A stretch of 64,000 bases of DNA from Seriola aureovittata. Taxonomy: Eukaryota; Chordata; Actinopteri; Carangiformes; Carangidae. The notes beneath the pieces were generated by a model. That model did no database searches. It was not told the origin of the DNA and saw only the letters and a list, made by a program, of their open reading frames with translations. The DNA lies in contig NC_079375.1 in assembly GCF_021018895.1 (NCBI RefSeq), positions 16,209,992 through 16,273,991 on the forward strand, read 5' to 3'. A program made the position numbers and the translations under genes. Positions within the stretch are counted from its first letter, which is position 1, and every line of letters starts with the position of its first letter. This document shows, piece after piece, positions 36,009 to 49,167 of this stretch.

Positions 36009-36098
36009 ATTATTATTATCATTATTAATAATAATAATAATTATTATTATTATTATTATTGTTATCATTATCATAATCATCATTTTTATTATTAATAA
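36009..36098. repeat. ATT/AAT-rich compound trinucleotide repeat
   Basis: Mixed ATT, AAT and ATC units. The two orientations within it make it partly self-complementary. Confidence 0.85.
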
Positions 36099-39000
36099 TT
36101 CCTACCCCAATTCTTGTTATTGCAGCAGTCGTAATATTTGAGTGTATTAGCCTATAGCCTAGGCCACTGTATAAAGTTTGTAGTGTTGTAAAGGTTCCAC
36201 TAATGGCATGGTATTTGACGGTAACTGTTTCAGTTTTTTCTGATGCTTTTTCATTAGAATTTCTTTATACTTTAGACTGAAAAATGAACTTGGGCAGTGA
36301 AAACGTTACTCAGCCGCCGTATTTGCCCATGAATCACCAAAAGCATAAATGAAAATGTAGACTGTTAAACTTCAGGGGAAGATCTTCTCTGCAGCAGACA
36401 GTGCTCTGCAGACAGTGGAGGTCAGGACTCTGGAGGAGAGGAGGATCTTTTTTTTTTTTTGTCCACGAGTTCCACCACACTACGCGAAAAAGGCTCTGCA
36501 TGCTCATCTAATATAATAGTTGCACTAATTTAACAATAGGTGGTGCGCGGACCCGTGGTTGAGCCACACTGCAGTGTAACACATCCGTGCAAATGGTCGA
36601 TTATAGACACATAGAAGCACATGATGGATCATTTGACTTTCCTGAAGCTTGTCGAGTTTTGATAATTATGATAATCAGGCGTGTTTAATAGACCGATACA
36701 TTTTTTTCTTTTCCCTCAGGAACAAGACCAGGCTCTATGTTTATAGTGGCTGATTCTGTTAGAGGCCTCTTCAACCTGCATTCCGTGAATGACTGGTTGG
36801 TCATGACCTTTAGAAGACAAACTGAGGCATCATCAGAGCTGACCTTCTGGCAGATAATTAATACCTGATAACCATTAGATTTGTCAATACTTGCTGCATT
36901 ATTGTCTAAACATATCAACGATAAAGAAAAGATGGTCACATGGAGATGTATGAAGAAACCTTCCATGTGAAAATATGAATAAGCAAAGCCAGCTGTTTCT
37001 GTGGTGCTACTGATCAGACAGATTTGTATTTGCAAAGAAAAAAAAGAGACGAAAAACACACTGGATATTGAAGGAGGATGCAAAATGACCATTTTTCATC
37101 TTTGTTTTACTATAAAACATCTCAACTTTATAGCAGCAGTCATTATTCTGTCTCTTTCATTACAGTATCCCACAGCATGTGGGCTAGTATATTTTTTATT
37201 CCCTGTATAAGACAGAGCAGTGGACAGAGAACATGTGGAAACATTATATGTCCATAAAAGAAGGAGTGGAGGGAGTGGGGGGTGGGCGGTGGGGGGTTAT
37301 CACACTAAAGTTTGACTATCATGAAAAGGATATTGGATCTACCATGTCAAATCAATTAGAGAGGTAAGCTGAGTCAGAAATGTGCTGTGGTGGTGGACAA
37401 AATGCATCAAAAATAAGGAACAAAATGGCCCCAAAAAGAAAGAGCGCGTTGCATTTACCAGGCATACGCACAGAATAAGCCAGGGGCTTTCGAGGCTATA
37501 TTTCTGAAACCGTACACATTAAATAAACACAATGATTTGCTCTGCCTCCACTGAAGATAAAGTTAGTCTAATAGCCTAATAACCCACAGGCAGTTTTGAT
37601 CTTGGCTGTGGCCCTATAGCGATATGCTGTGTCAGACTGAGGCTTATTTAGACTACTGGAAAAATCTCCAGTCCCTGCAGAGCGACTTCCAATACTGCTC
37701 AGTAGTCACGATTAGCACAACGACACAAGATCAAATATAGACATTTAAAGGTAATCAAATCATCACAGTGATTATCTGACCGTAAGCTATAGGTAGTCAA
37801 CTACTGAACTAACAAGCTTCAACTCATTCTCAAAATCAAAATAGTCAGTCATGCATTTCTTCTTCTGTAAAACAGATACTGTAGCAGAAAAAAAAGAGCT
37901 TGAGCTTATACTGTGACAAGCAGAGTTATAGATACCTTAAGTTGATAACCTTAATTTGCATTACTCATTATAGGTTTATATAGAGGTTTTACTGTGTTAA
38001 AATAACACTTGGCTGTAAAACAGCATGTGCTTAACGTTTATTGTTCTTAAGGGAATCATGCCACTGCTGTGAGGGAATTTCAAATAATGTGCCATAATAT
38101 TAGTTTCTATTCTGCAGTCAGCCTCAGACGGCTCATCATAGTCGAGGCCGATTCTTTCTTTGCATTATTGTAAACACAGATTTGGAAATAGTGAACAATA
38201 TATTTCTTAGCCACATCACCATGATGCACTTTCTAAATAAAGCTTAGGCCAATGTGCTGTCTTCACTGAAATAATATCTTCATTCAACAGGTTTTCCATT
38301 CTTGTGTAAATGCTATGTAGATTAATTGTGCATTTTCTGATTCCTAATGCAATATACGTAAATGCAAAAACAATGTTTTATGTTACCACTGAATAAAGGT
38401 TATGAATGACTAGGAGGGCTCAAGTGTGGTTATAATTTCCTTCAAAAATCCGATTAATTTTTATCTCTCATATATATTATCAGCTCTGTGTGATATTTTG
38501 TCTTTATTAACCTGCAGCAGTTCACAGACGACAAAGAGCTTTGCATTACAAAGACTACAGAGCGGACATTGTTTGAAATAGGAGAAACAGATTAGAAGAA
38601 TGGCGAAGTCGACATTTAGATAGACATCTGAGAAATGTTGTTTCTTCAGAATAAGGAAATCCACTCTGTGATTAGTAGCCTTGGGATGTTACTGTTACAA
38701 GGTGCCTCCAAAAGATGCAGTGTTTTTCTGATGTGTTTGATCTTATCAAATACATGTGACCCACAACATTTCAGTGGGGACACAAAGTGATTGCACTTAT
38801 CATAACAAAGACCCATAAGGTGAATCCAGGTGAGTGGGAGAAAAGAAATGAAGAAGCAAAGCATTTGTTAACCACACAGCCTGTGGGCATGCAGGGTTCC
38901 TTTATCAGTTCATCAAAACTGAAGGACTGAAAACAGTGGGCTAATAGTTTATGGTCCCATGATGAACAGTGCAGTGTTACCTCCAATAAGATCCTTATCT

Positions 39001-40824
39001 GTCTTACAGTACACTTCACCTCATGTTGGAAAGATAGACAAAGAGACATGTTATCTGTTGATGTGACAACACCTCGAAGTTGATTTCCTGCTTCCCCCCG
39101 AAGCACTTTGATATAAAGCAATGATATATTTTAGATCTGTGAGACATATGCAGTGTAATATACTATAAACTAAAAAAACTGATGCTTGTAATGAGTAAGT
39201 TTGCATCTGTGAAGAATGCTGAATGAATACTTAACAAACACTATTTTATGACTATGTGCTCTCTGTCAATTCACCTTCCCAGCATGCTTCATTTGTAAGA
39301 CCGTTTCAACAAATAGTTTCCAAAGCATCTTTAATGTGATTACTTTATTTTCATTAATAACTGTAACTCATTACAGTTACCACACTGTTGTAAAGTAATT
39401 AATTGCATGTAATTGCATGCAACTCTTATCCGGTTAGACTCAAGATGATATCACCCACGTCAATAAACTACCAGTGTACAAACATGCATGCATATATTTG
39501 GCCACAAGAGGGCACTTGTCAGCTCAATGAATGGGCATATCCTACAGCTCATACTTTGTTTGTCTGAAACCACGAAACCTCCCATGATCCCCCCCCTTTT
39601 TTTTTCTTTTTTTTTTTTTAGACTTTCATAGTGATATTTTGTAAAGACATTGTGCTATTTTGTGTGAAGACGTGAGATATACAGTATGTTTTTTTTGTCA
39701 ACAAATAAGGCTGCATGGCATACTTGTGTATAGCAGACGGGGTTTCAATCCTGAAACAAGAGAGGGTGTCTGACTGCTGGAAGGTGTCACATGACTAAAC
39801 CACCATTTGATTGATTTAGCAGGACAATGTATCTTTATTTATATTTTCTGCCTTAACAAGACAAGATTATAATGCAGCCTACATTGCCATTCTCAGGAGT
39901 AACGTGATAGTGGTTTATTCATGACATGGATGCCGCAGATGCATGTGTATCTGAGCCGTTGCTTGCTTTGACAACAGGGACAAAGAAGAAAAATCTAAAC
40001 GAGTCTCCATAAAAGCAAAATATAAAGCAAAATCAAAACTCCGAGTGAGTGTGCAGGGCAGACACTCTTTAAAGATGCAGTATGGGGTTTTAACTGAAAC
40101 ATGGTAGTAAAAGACTTTTTTTTTTTAAGGTCTCATAGCACTTCCGTGAAAAAGGAAAGATCACTTTCAAATGCCTCTCCTGCAGCAAAAGGACAGCAGG
40201 TAAAACATATACACTGATATGTGCAGAGGTCTTTGGTGTCTGATGCTCTGTGTTGCACCACACCGATGCTGAGCCGCCGCTGAAGGTGTCACTGCTCACC
40301 GCGCTGCTCGGCGCTGTCCACTGCCCGTGGTGCTGAACCGCAGACGGACAAACACACGGCGCTCTGCTCAGTGTCGCTGCGGGCGCTAAATTCTAATTAT
40401 ACGGTTAAATAGGCCGATTAAATCCACCGTATACACATGACCCACAGTCGTCTCAAATCAACCAGGTGACAGACACCAAATTGGGAAATCAATTTGAACA
40501 AGTCTATAGACTGGATGTTTTTGTGGCAAACGGGATTTAGTTCTGGTAATTTGATCGTGATGAAGCCCAGTCTGTCGCTGTGCACGGGTTGTGCCCCAGG
40601 CCGGTTACACAACAAGTCTGTAATCGCACAACCGGATGGAAGCAGGACGGATACCGGGACTCAGCTACCGGGGCTGACTCATACCTACAGAGAAAGAGAG
40701 ATAGATTTCTCTCACTTTAAAATGTTTTGTTGTCATCCGGAAATATTCATCAGGATGCCTTGGGATTCTGGTCATCAGTGCAAACGGACAGTAGAAAAAA
40801 TAAGGCTGTTTTTGTAGACGGAAC

Positions 40825-41466
40825 ATGGCGGAGGCGGTCAACGCTTCTGCGACTGACGGGAGCGACTCGTTTCCCAGCGAGGAATACGAGTGCAAAATAT
40901 GCTACAACTACTTCGACTTGGATCAACACACTCCCAAGCTGCTGGCCTGTTCCCACACCTTCTGCCAGGAGTGTCTCGACGCTCTGCACTCCCGGGACGG
41001 CCGAAGATGGAGAGTGAGTTGCCCTGTGTGTCGCCACCGAACTCCGGTGCCGGAATATCGGATTCACAACCTCCCCGACAACACCGCAGTGACCGAAGCC
41101 CTGCCGCTCACAAAGCACGAGTGTATGAATTCAGTAAACACAGAGGACCACACGGGTCCACCCGTCTCTTTAGCAGCCTCCCAGGAGAGCAACGACAGCT
41201 GTCAGACTTGCAAACAAGTTGCGTTTACGACGGGCTGTGTGTGCGCCATCTTCTCTTTCCTGTCCATGGTGGTGCTGTTATTTCTGGGCCTCATCTTTGT
41301 ACATAACTTCAATAACCCTACGTCACCAGTCGGCCCTGTCTGCTTGTTTGTCGCCAGTGTCCTTGCCCTCTTCTCTCTCATTCTCACTTGGTTAATATGC
41401 ATGTTGAAGTACCGACCTGAAACTGAAGCGAGCAACTTCAGTTCCCTCAATTCTAATATAATGTGA
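40825..41466 (+). CDS. RING-finger, two-transmembrane protein (213 aa, intronless)
   Basis: Probable membrane-bound E3 ubiquitin ligase. A C3HC4 RING is visible: C23, C26, C42, H44, C47, C50, C66, C69, in the form E-C-K-I-C-Y-N-Y and S-C-P-V-C-R. Two hydrophobic spans follow at about 137-159 and 170-194, with a short polar tail ending S-N-I-M. This layout resembles the RNF152/RNF182/RNF183/RNF223 group of small tail-anchored RING proteins, and the E-C-K-I-C-Y-N start is closest to RNF182 by eye; I do not assign orthology. The start ATG has a good context (gaacATGg). A poly(A) signal lies 47 bp past the stop. It is single-exon, as in several members of this group. It lies divergent to pax3 and upstream of acsl3 on the same strand. 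Confidence 0.85.
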   Translation: MAEAVNASATDGSDSFPSEEYECKICYNYFDLDQHTPKLLACSHTFCQECLDALHSRDGRRWRVSCPVCRHRTPVPEYRIHNLPDNTAVTEALPLTKHECMNSVNTEDHTGPPVSLAASQESNDSCQTCKQVAFTTGCVCAIFSFLSMVVLLFLGLIFVHNFNNPTSPVGPVCLFVASVLALFSLILTWLICMLKYRPETEASNFSSLNSNIM

Positions 41467-41512
41467 TGCTCCGGCTGATACATGAACCTCGCCTGACCAG
41501 TAGCTTTAGGCT

Positions 41513-41518
41513 AATAAA
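41513..41518 (+). promoter_or_regulatory. poly(A) signal of the RING gene
   Basis: AATAAA 47 bp after the stop codon, implying a very short 3'UTR if used. Confidence 0.55.
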
Positions 41519-41766
41519 AGGGAAATGTCATTATTTCAGTCTGCTTAGATATCCTTATAGGCTAGATGCCTTTGTCAGTATTAGTGTACATGGATGAACT
41601 AACCAATAACATCCCAATGTCCTTTGTGGATAGGTGACATTAACAATGGAGTGGAAACTACAGAGGGGTGACAAATGAAAGGAAAAACCTGAAAAATGAG
41701 CGGAGAAACAGAATGACAATAACCCCATCCATGGGGCATGAGTATGAAAATGATGTGAATCATATG

Positions 41767-42010
41767 CGATGGTCTTTGCAGACACCAACTCTCAACCCAG
41801 TTGAACACCTATGGGAGATTATGGACTGATGCCTTAGACAGCGCTCTCCACCACCATCATCAAAACAACAAATGTGGGAATTCTTTTGAAAGAATGGTGT
41901 TCATCCCTCGAGTTCTGAGACTCATAGCATTTAAACATGTTCTGGTGGCTCAACACCTTGCTTAGACACTCAGTGTTGGTTTTTCCTTTACTTTGCCACC
42001 TTTCTGTAGG
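41767..42010 (+). mobile_element. Tc1/mariner transposase C-terminal remnant
   Basis: The frame from 41767 reads W-S-L-Q-T-P-T-L-N-P-V-E-H-L-W-E-I-M-D then stop. This matches the P-D-L-N-P-I-E-x-L-W motif around the third catalytic acidic residue of Tc1/mariner DDE transposases. Further decayed frame pieces follow to about 42010. No terminal inverted repeats were recognised, and the frame is broken. Confidence 0.6.
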
Positions 42011-45000
42011 TTTATGTAACAATTGAATGTCCGTAGCTTATACTTTAGACTGGGTTCCAAAAGTGTGACCATTCACTTTTACTTTGGTCAATGCAATTTC
42101 CGAGAGCCTGTCACACACCAAAGTTCTCGGTATAAACCCTAGTCTTTAGCCCTCCTGGCTTCTGTATAGGCCTTTTTCACAGAAGACATACTGACATGTC
42201 ACAGTATGAAAAGCACAGGTGTAAATAGTAAAATAAATTGTGGCTGGGTTGCTTAGCTGCTTCAGTTTCAGGGTCCTGGTATTGTGTATGCTGGCTCACT
42301 GTCAAACTGTCATGACTTACTGGGACTAGAATAGAACAACACTATTGTTAATGGTATTAGTAACACCTGCCAAAATGTCTGGTGTGAAAAAGGCCTACTG
42401 ACCTAAACTGATTGTATGAGCGTCATAGCTCAAAAAACTACCACAACTAAATGTAGCCCATAAAACATTCCATGTATATCTACAACATGTAAAGTTATGG
42501 TACTACTAAGGTAACTACTATAGAATAAGTTTGGATACAGTATATGTAAAGCTTCAATGCCTCCCCATATTGCTTGATTTTCTTAGAAAATGTACCTTTC
42601 ATATGCAATTCTTATTATTTTTTTTATTTTCAACCCCCCTGAAGGGACATTGACCTCAAGTTCTGGTTTGAGAAAAATACAAATGTGATTGTGTGTACAG
42701 GCATGTCATACTATGACAAATGCTTAAGGCCTAAAATCATTGAAAGAGCACTTTAACTCGGCTTGCTAATGGAAATATTAGAAGCCACAGGCTGGAATAA
42801 TGGAAAAACGCAGTAGCTCATTACAGTAGTATCCTCCCCTACTGTCCTCCCATCTCTGCTGCAATGAAACTATTCATGACAAATTTCATAAGGTGCTACA
42901 CTTCGTGTCAAGCTGTTGGTATGTAACTGACTTATTATACTCTTCTTGTGCCGCCACCATCTCAAACAGCATGGCCTATTGTGCCAATGACAGAAACTGT
43001 TTACCCCGTAACCACCTCTGTGTTATTACACTGACTCCCCACGGTGGACCAGGTCAGCAGGGGATCCCAGGCCAATGACCCTGAGGGGACATGAGCCTTC
43101 ACAAGATGAGAAATAACTTTGGGGTAGGGGGCCCAAAATAAGTAGTGTTGTAAAGTAGTGAGACAATGGAAGTGCAGATGACCTCCTAGGGGTCTTAAAT
43201 CATCTGATGGGCTTAAGTTTGCTTTCCCAAGTCATATAAACTGCAAGAACATATAAACTCCACTAACGACATGGTCCATGCCCAGATCACTCTCAAAGGC
43301 GTTAGTACACAGAAGCGTTCAATAAAAGAATGCCATAATTGAATTTTTGTGGATTTGTTTCTTATAAATTAGGCCGCAAATACATATCCCTTCTCACCCA
43401 TTGTCTCATCCGTTTGAGGAACATACACTTGTTACACAATGTTTGGGTTATTATTATTCACAAAGATGTCTTCATTTGGTTGAGGTATCTGCTGAATCCT
43501 AATAACACAGCAGGCATTTATCTCCACTTAGTGTTGTTTTAAGAGGCGACACTGGTCTCAGGAGTTAAAATCCATCTCTTTCAGGTCCCTCAAAGGGACT
43601 CCTTCATTTGGTCATCCAGTTGGTGAGTAATGCCACTTAAATGCCACCGTGACAAAAGCTTGGGAAAAAAAAAAAAAGGAGGGGTGGCAGGCTTCCACTG
43701 AGAGCCATAGGCAACACTGTGTCTGGGGCAGAGGGCTTCATTTCACAGGGACTGCAGGGCTTAAAATTGAAGATTACTTTGAAATCTGCATCCCCTACCA
43801 TCAAACTCTCCCGTTATATCCCACCCTCCCTCCTCCCTCCAGCCGTCACTCCCGAAAAATAAAAAGCTGTCGCCACAGAGCAGGGGATGAATTGGGAGCA
43901 GATCCTCTTTGATGACAGAGAAGGATCCTTTTGTTCGCTAATCCCCACACAAGCCCTTCCCCCTTCGTCCCTATAAGTCCAACTGGATGTCAAGGGGCTT
44001 CATAATCAGCCAGGGGCTCGAAAGTTATTAGTTTACCTGTTCCCTTTTAAAAGTTTTGAATGTAACAGTGATTATAATCACAGCTCTTACAAAAGCATAG
44101 ATATTTCATTTAAAGTTAGGAATTTTGGTCTTGTCAGCCTTGCTAGAGCAGCAACAACTTACAACATATCATTAAGTCACATGACAGTGGTCAGTGATTG
44201 GTATATATGGATCCCAAGGGAACAGCCATTAGCCATTGTGCATGCTGTCAAAAAAGCCAGGGTCACCCAGAAACAGACAGTTCCAGGATACATTTCTTGT
44301 CTTCCTGTGTCCTGCCTTTAAGTGTGTGCAAAGTGTGTCTCTGCGTCATTATCAGATTGGACACACGTATTTCACAGAGGAGATGAAAGTGTTCCTTTTG
44401 CTCATAACATCTGCCCTCTGATGGTTAGTGTCCCATCAAGATGACCTCAAAGACATAGCCTGAGGAGAGCGATTATCATCACTCTGTACTCACTCTGGCT
44501 TCATCGTGTGATCACATGCTTGTGCGTATGTGTGTGCCCAATCGTGGCAGAAAAGGCATGAACTTGTGTGTATGTGTCAACATATTTGTCAGTATAAGTC
44601 TGTACAGACATATGGCCTAACAAGCATGCAAACACCCCAAAGACAAGTGAGAAGGGATCAGTGTCCAGGGTCAAAAGGGGTCAAACAGGGCTTACCTAGC
44701 CATTTTACTTTCATCATGCTCAAAGAAGAGTCTCCTCTGTCCTGAACACTCACATACAACTACTAGGATCCTCTCTTTGCTGTATGAAAGGGTGCAGTGC
44801 AATGCCCTTAATGAAAGAAATGCACACTGACTCCCTCTGGTGTATAAAAGTGAGAATGCAGTAAAGGAAAAATGGACAACACAGTATGCTTACTGTTTAA
44901 ATTATACAATTATGAAAAATTATTGATTGTATATCAAAAAATCCATCCATATTTTCATATGTTGGTTGCTGTTTAAAATTATTCATTAAAATAAACAGGT

Positions 45001-47380
45001 TCAGTTATAAAGTAGTGTGATAGGCACTGAAAATAGGAATAGGAAAATCCTGCAGGTCCAAACATACTCTAATATACATTTTCATAGATTCAGTTTATCA
45101 CTCTGCCCTAAGATTTATTACTGGTGACAGTTATTCTAATCATCATTGCTTCTTGTGTGAAAAGGTTGGGTGGGCATTTATAACAATAAGACATGACAGG
45201 TATTGCTTTCTATTTATTTATAAAGCCCTAATGGCATCATACATTAAGTCCTTATGAAACTGGTCCCATAGTCATTATTTGACCTGTTCAAGTGTTCAGC
45301 TAATGCTCCCATCTATAAACTCTAATTTTGGGAAAACTGCTTTTAATTTTTGTGCTGCACACATATTTTACAACATTTGGTCAATTTAAAACCAATTTGA
45401 TCACAGTCTACTCCGCTCTTGAATGTAACTGCTTTTAACTGTGTCCTGCTGCTGTTTGTTTGTTTTGTCATTAATTATTTTTATGTGTATTTATTGTATT
45501 TTAAGTGTACTCTCGGCATCACTGAAAATCAGGACATGTCCTTAATAATTCTTCGCTTTAATTAAAAGTTCAAATTAATTTTCTGAGAGATGCCACAACA
45601 CAACAATGTGCAGTAAACAAAAAGGTATATCAAGGTTCAGTTTATTGGTCAATGTACTGGGAGAGTAATGGTGGGTAAGGTAGTTTTAACACCAACAACC
45701 ATCCACAGTCATCAGTAGTTTTTGGTAGCCAATTCTTTTTGTGCCATTAAGTGCATCAGCAAACTAGGGAGTCATTAGTGCATCCTGACAAACAAGATCT
45801 ATTTTCAAAGTTACTGTCATGGGACCAGGCTATATTGATTTTCAACACTAGCACTGTGACTAATCAACACATTGTTGCAAGAGGCTCTATCAGGGATGGT
45901 GTCTGTCAGATGATTGCAGTCTAAGGATATTATTTGATGTTTTTGTTTCAGGCAGATTAAATGAAGTCATCGTCCATTGCTGACACGTATAAATGAGAGG
46001 GCATAACTGTAGTGGGAGGAAGAAAACAAGGCCAGAAGGGACAAGCTGAGGGAGAAATACAAAGAGCTAAAAGCCAAGGCCAAAAATAGCAGTGAGACAG
46101 ACAGCTGGGAGGAAGGGACTTTCACCGCTGTCTAAGTCCAGACTTCACCAGAAAATTATCCAGAAACGACTGACAGCAGTGCGGACACTTCTTCAATCCC
46201 CTGAATCAGTCACTCTTGTTAAAGACGAGTAAACTGCAACGATTCTAATGATATTTAATTGTAAAAAAGCAAGACAAAACATCTTTATGTCCACCATCAT
46301 TAGCTACTAGAACATTACTTGTACTAAGTACTTCAAAACAATTTTTATGTGTGTACAAAAGCTATTGCAAACACCAGAAGCTACGGTGTGAGTTGAAGTT
46401 AGTTACAACGGAATAAAGATGAGTAAGATGTACATTAGCACCAGATGCTGAAAGTTCAGTTACTCATCTCAATGAAATAAACATAGCCTACCATCTGCTT
46501 GAATGTCTTGGTTAAATTTAGGATTATATTGGATTCTGGATGATCTCTTACAGCAGGGGGAGAAAAAATATCATCATGCCAGGTATCATGTCTGGCAGTT
46601 GCATTAAAACCATAATTGGAGCTTGCTGTGTCCAAGTAAGTCATGACAGTGTGACAGTAAGCCAGCACGCACAATATGAGAACCTTGAAACTGAAGCAGC
46701 TAAAAAGAAAACAGCCACCGCTCCTTTTATTATTTACATCTGTGCTTTTCCTACTGTGACATTTCAGAATGCCTTCTGTGGTAAAGCCCTATGGAAAGTT
46801 CAAAAGTTGCATGAAAAATCTTAAGAGGAAAAACCAGGGAGGTTAAATTATAACGACTGATTTCTGTTCCGGGATTTTAAGTAGTATAAACATTTATTTG
46901 ACATATTTTCAGCAATGAGTTGTGTTTTACATTACATTTGTCATTCCTTGATGTCTTTTCATTCTAATATAGCACTCTATGATTATTGTCATAAATAAGA
47001 TCCACATTAAAAAAAAAAAAAGTATGCAGGTTAAAATTCAGTCTATTTAAAACACAACGGGGTAAAATTCAGAGTTGTTTCAGATCACTGTGGCTTAGTG
47101 AGGTTATATGTATGGTCTATAGAAATGCAAATTCTGCTAGGTAAATTACATATTTTCTTTATTTTTGAAATGATGAGAAATACAATTCCTGCAGCAAACC
47201 AACATTAAAAACAAGCCTTCCTTATGGGAGGTTATTTTTTTATTTCATGAACTGAAAAAAGTAATTGTGGTATATGCAAAATTTGGGCAACAGTACTTTT
47301 GTAGCCAGTTAAGTATTTTTGTTCTTGATTTAAGAAATAATAATGGTCTACCCAGGGATCTCTGTTGGTGTTCTGTCTGT
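42011..47380. other. long noncoding stretch between the RING gene and acsl3
   Basis: No gene supported on either strand. 42760-43110 and 43600-44050 are relatively non-repetitive and may hold regulatory sequence. 44800-47250 is AT-rich. An A-run is present at 47010-47021. Confidence 0.4.
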
Positions 47381-47625
47381 GAGGGTCATTCAAAAAAGCT
47401 TCATCATGTCATGGATTTTGAGGTCCGCTTTGGATCATTGTCCTGTTGTAGAAGCCAGCCTTTTGTCATGACATTTGTATCCAGAATTTGCTGGTATCTA
47501 GTGGAATCAATCAATTCTTCCCTGCTTGCAATGTTCCCTGTGCCACTGGCTCCTTCACAAACCCAAAGCAGAACATTTCCATCCTTGTGCTTCAGTTGGC
47601 ATAGGTTGAGCTAACTTTGTAGAGT
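47381..47625 (-). mobile_element. Tc1/mariner transposase remnant (catalytic core)
   Basis: The minus strand encodes G-N-V-L-L-W-V-C-E-G-A-S-G-T-G-N-I, later W-L-L-Q-Q-D-N-D-P-K-R-T-S-K (47457-47410). These match the G-x-V-x-V-W-G...G-x-G and W-V-F-Q-Q-D-N-D-P-K-H-T-S-K motifs of Tc1 transposases, including the second catalytic aspartate. In-frame stops follow, so it is dead. The text gtgcccaaacttttgcac near 47617 looks like part of the same element. Confidence 0.7.
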
Positions 47626-47741
47626 GCCCAAACTTTTGCACATGCCTCAATTCCATTAGTTTCATGAATAAAAACTAAATAGTGCATTAACATGAAGAAA
47701 GGCTTATTTTAGCTCTGTTTGCTGCAGGAATATAGACTAGT

Positions 47742-48420
47742 CCATAGATCAGTGGGTCCCAACCTGTAGGCCGGGGCCCACTGGTGGCCAGCAAAGGTAC
47801 TGCAAGGGGGCTTACAAATGATTTGCAAAATATTACAATTTTGGTGAAAAGATGCAACTATAAAAAAATTTAAATATGAAAAGCTTTTTTTTTTAATGTT
47901 TTAAAAAGAAATTATCTTTAAAAACATTAAGAAACTCCTTTCACTGTTTTTTTTTTTTTTCTTGTATTAAGGTCTATCACTGTGATAAGCCAATGATAGG
48001 AACTTTTAAGTTGTCGCCGGCCGGACCACTTTGCCGCCGGACCACATTGCACACTTGTTTACTATCAGTCTGATTGCGCGCCAAAAGCTTACATGGCAAA
48101 ACCGGAATATCAAAATGGATAGCTGGTTGGCAACAGGAAGAGTTGAAATTAAAGAGAGTCGAGAGAGATGGTGAATCGACAAGTGAACTCTCCCTTGTCA
48201 AACTAAAAAGAAAATTGAGCGTGCTTTGTGTTCAATCCTGAATATTTGGTCGTTGTCATTTATTAAAAAGCGCTTTCAGAACACCTTTTTCAGGACATTT
48301 GCCTCCATATTGTTATGGGTTCAGTGTGGGCCAACACACTGAACAACACAATGGGCCAACATTTTTGACATTTTCAAGTGGACTGTGAGTTGAAAAAGGT
48401 TGGGAACCACTGCCATAGAG
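47742..48420. mobile_element. non-autonomous hAT element (MITE), 663 bp, with 8-bp target-site duplication
   Basis: The element runs 47750-48412. The left end CAGTGGGTCCCAACCT and the inverted right end (CAGTGGTTCCCAACCT) match at 15 of 16 positions. It is flanked by ccatagat (47742-47749) and ccatagag (48413-48420), an 8-bp duplication with one mismatch, the length expected for hAT. An internal ATG at 48115 begins M-D-S-W-L-A-T-G-R, like the N-terminus of hAT transposases, but stops after some 19 codons. It is probably an internally deleted or decayed derivative. Confidence 0.85.
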
Positions 48421-48833
48421 GAAATTTGGTTTTGGTGACTCATTATTCTAGTAACACTCTAATACCATGTTTCATAGAGGAGACGTGCGTAGGAGGGGCA
48501 TCCACTGGTGACTGCACACAGAGCCTGGAGTCTGTCCTACACACACAGATGAATTACACTTAATTATTTTGCATATTTAGTACGTTATGCAGTTATTTGC
48601 AAATGGGTTTCAGTTTTAGTTCTCTCCTCACAATATGTCTCTCTCTTTTCATCTAGTTAACTCACTTGTTCGCTCTTTTTTGTAAAATGTGGTATATTTT
48701 CAATAACACTGTATTAAAAAGAGACACGTGTTTAGCAAACCTGGTCGGCAGGTGAAGTGATGGTCGGCCCATTCAAATAGACCGGCAGCCCGGGTCACTC
48801 CGCCTCATTGTGTCGGTGACTGATTGCTAACTG

Positions 48834-49000
48834 GCGCCCCAGACATTTGTGACCGCGAGTAACCCCACTGACGTCCCCGCTGCCCCTAGCACGCGCCACC
48901 TCTAGCGCTCCAATCGCTAACAGAGAAATGTCGTGACGTCATATAGCTACTTCCGGGCTGGCAGCACTGGCCCGGCGATGCTCAGATTTACAGTTTTATT
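48834..49000 (+). promoter_or_regulatory. acsl3: acsl3 promoter
   Basis: CpG-richer block with CCAAT (48910-48914), a consensus full CRE TGACGTCA (48934-48941) and an ETS site CTTCCGGG (48950-48957) within 50 bp. There is no TATA. The arrangement is typical of a housekeeping-type start just downstream. A donor-like AAAGAG|GTGAGA at 49167/49168 would end a noncoding first exon. Confidence 0.6.
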
Positions 49001-49167
49001 CAATTTTTGTTTCTTTTTATGACAGACTTACGGGTGCGATTTATAACCAAATACACTGCGTTGAAAGATTACATCACTATATATATTAATGTCAGAGCTT
49101 TGGTCACAAGGATAAATACATTTGTTCCAGTCCAGCAGCGGCTCAGGCGTAGCGGTTGAGAAAAGAG

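Larger units (their letters stand above)
35340..40824. other. pax3/RING-gene intergenic region
   Basis: About 5.5 kb between two divergently oriented genes with no supported coding exon. It contains (AC)27, ATT-type trinucleotide repeats and AT-rich sequence. The part near 40260-40400 is GC-richer and may belong to the RING gene promoter. Confidence 0.5.

Noticed and set aside
39362..39420. Palindromic aactgtaa-ctca-ttacagtt region as an RNA gene or attachment site
   Set aside because: Short 8-bp arms with AT-rich content; it looks like a piece of a common fish dispersed repeat rather than a functional site.
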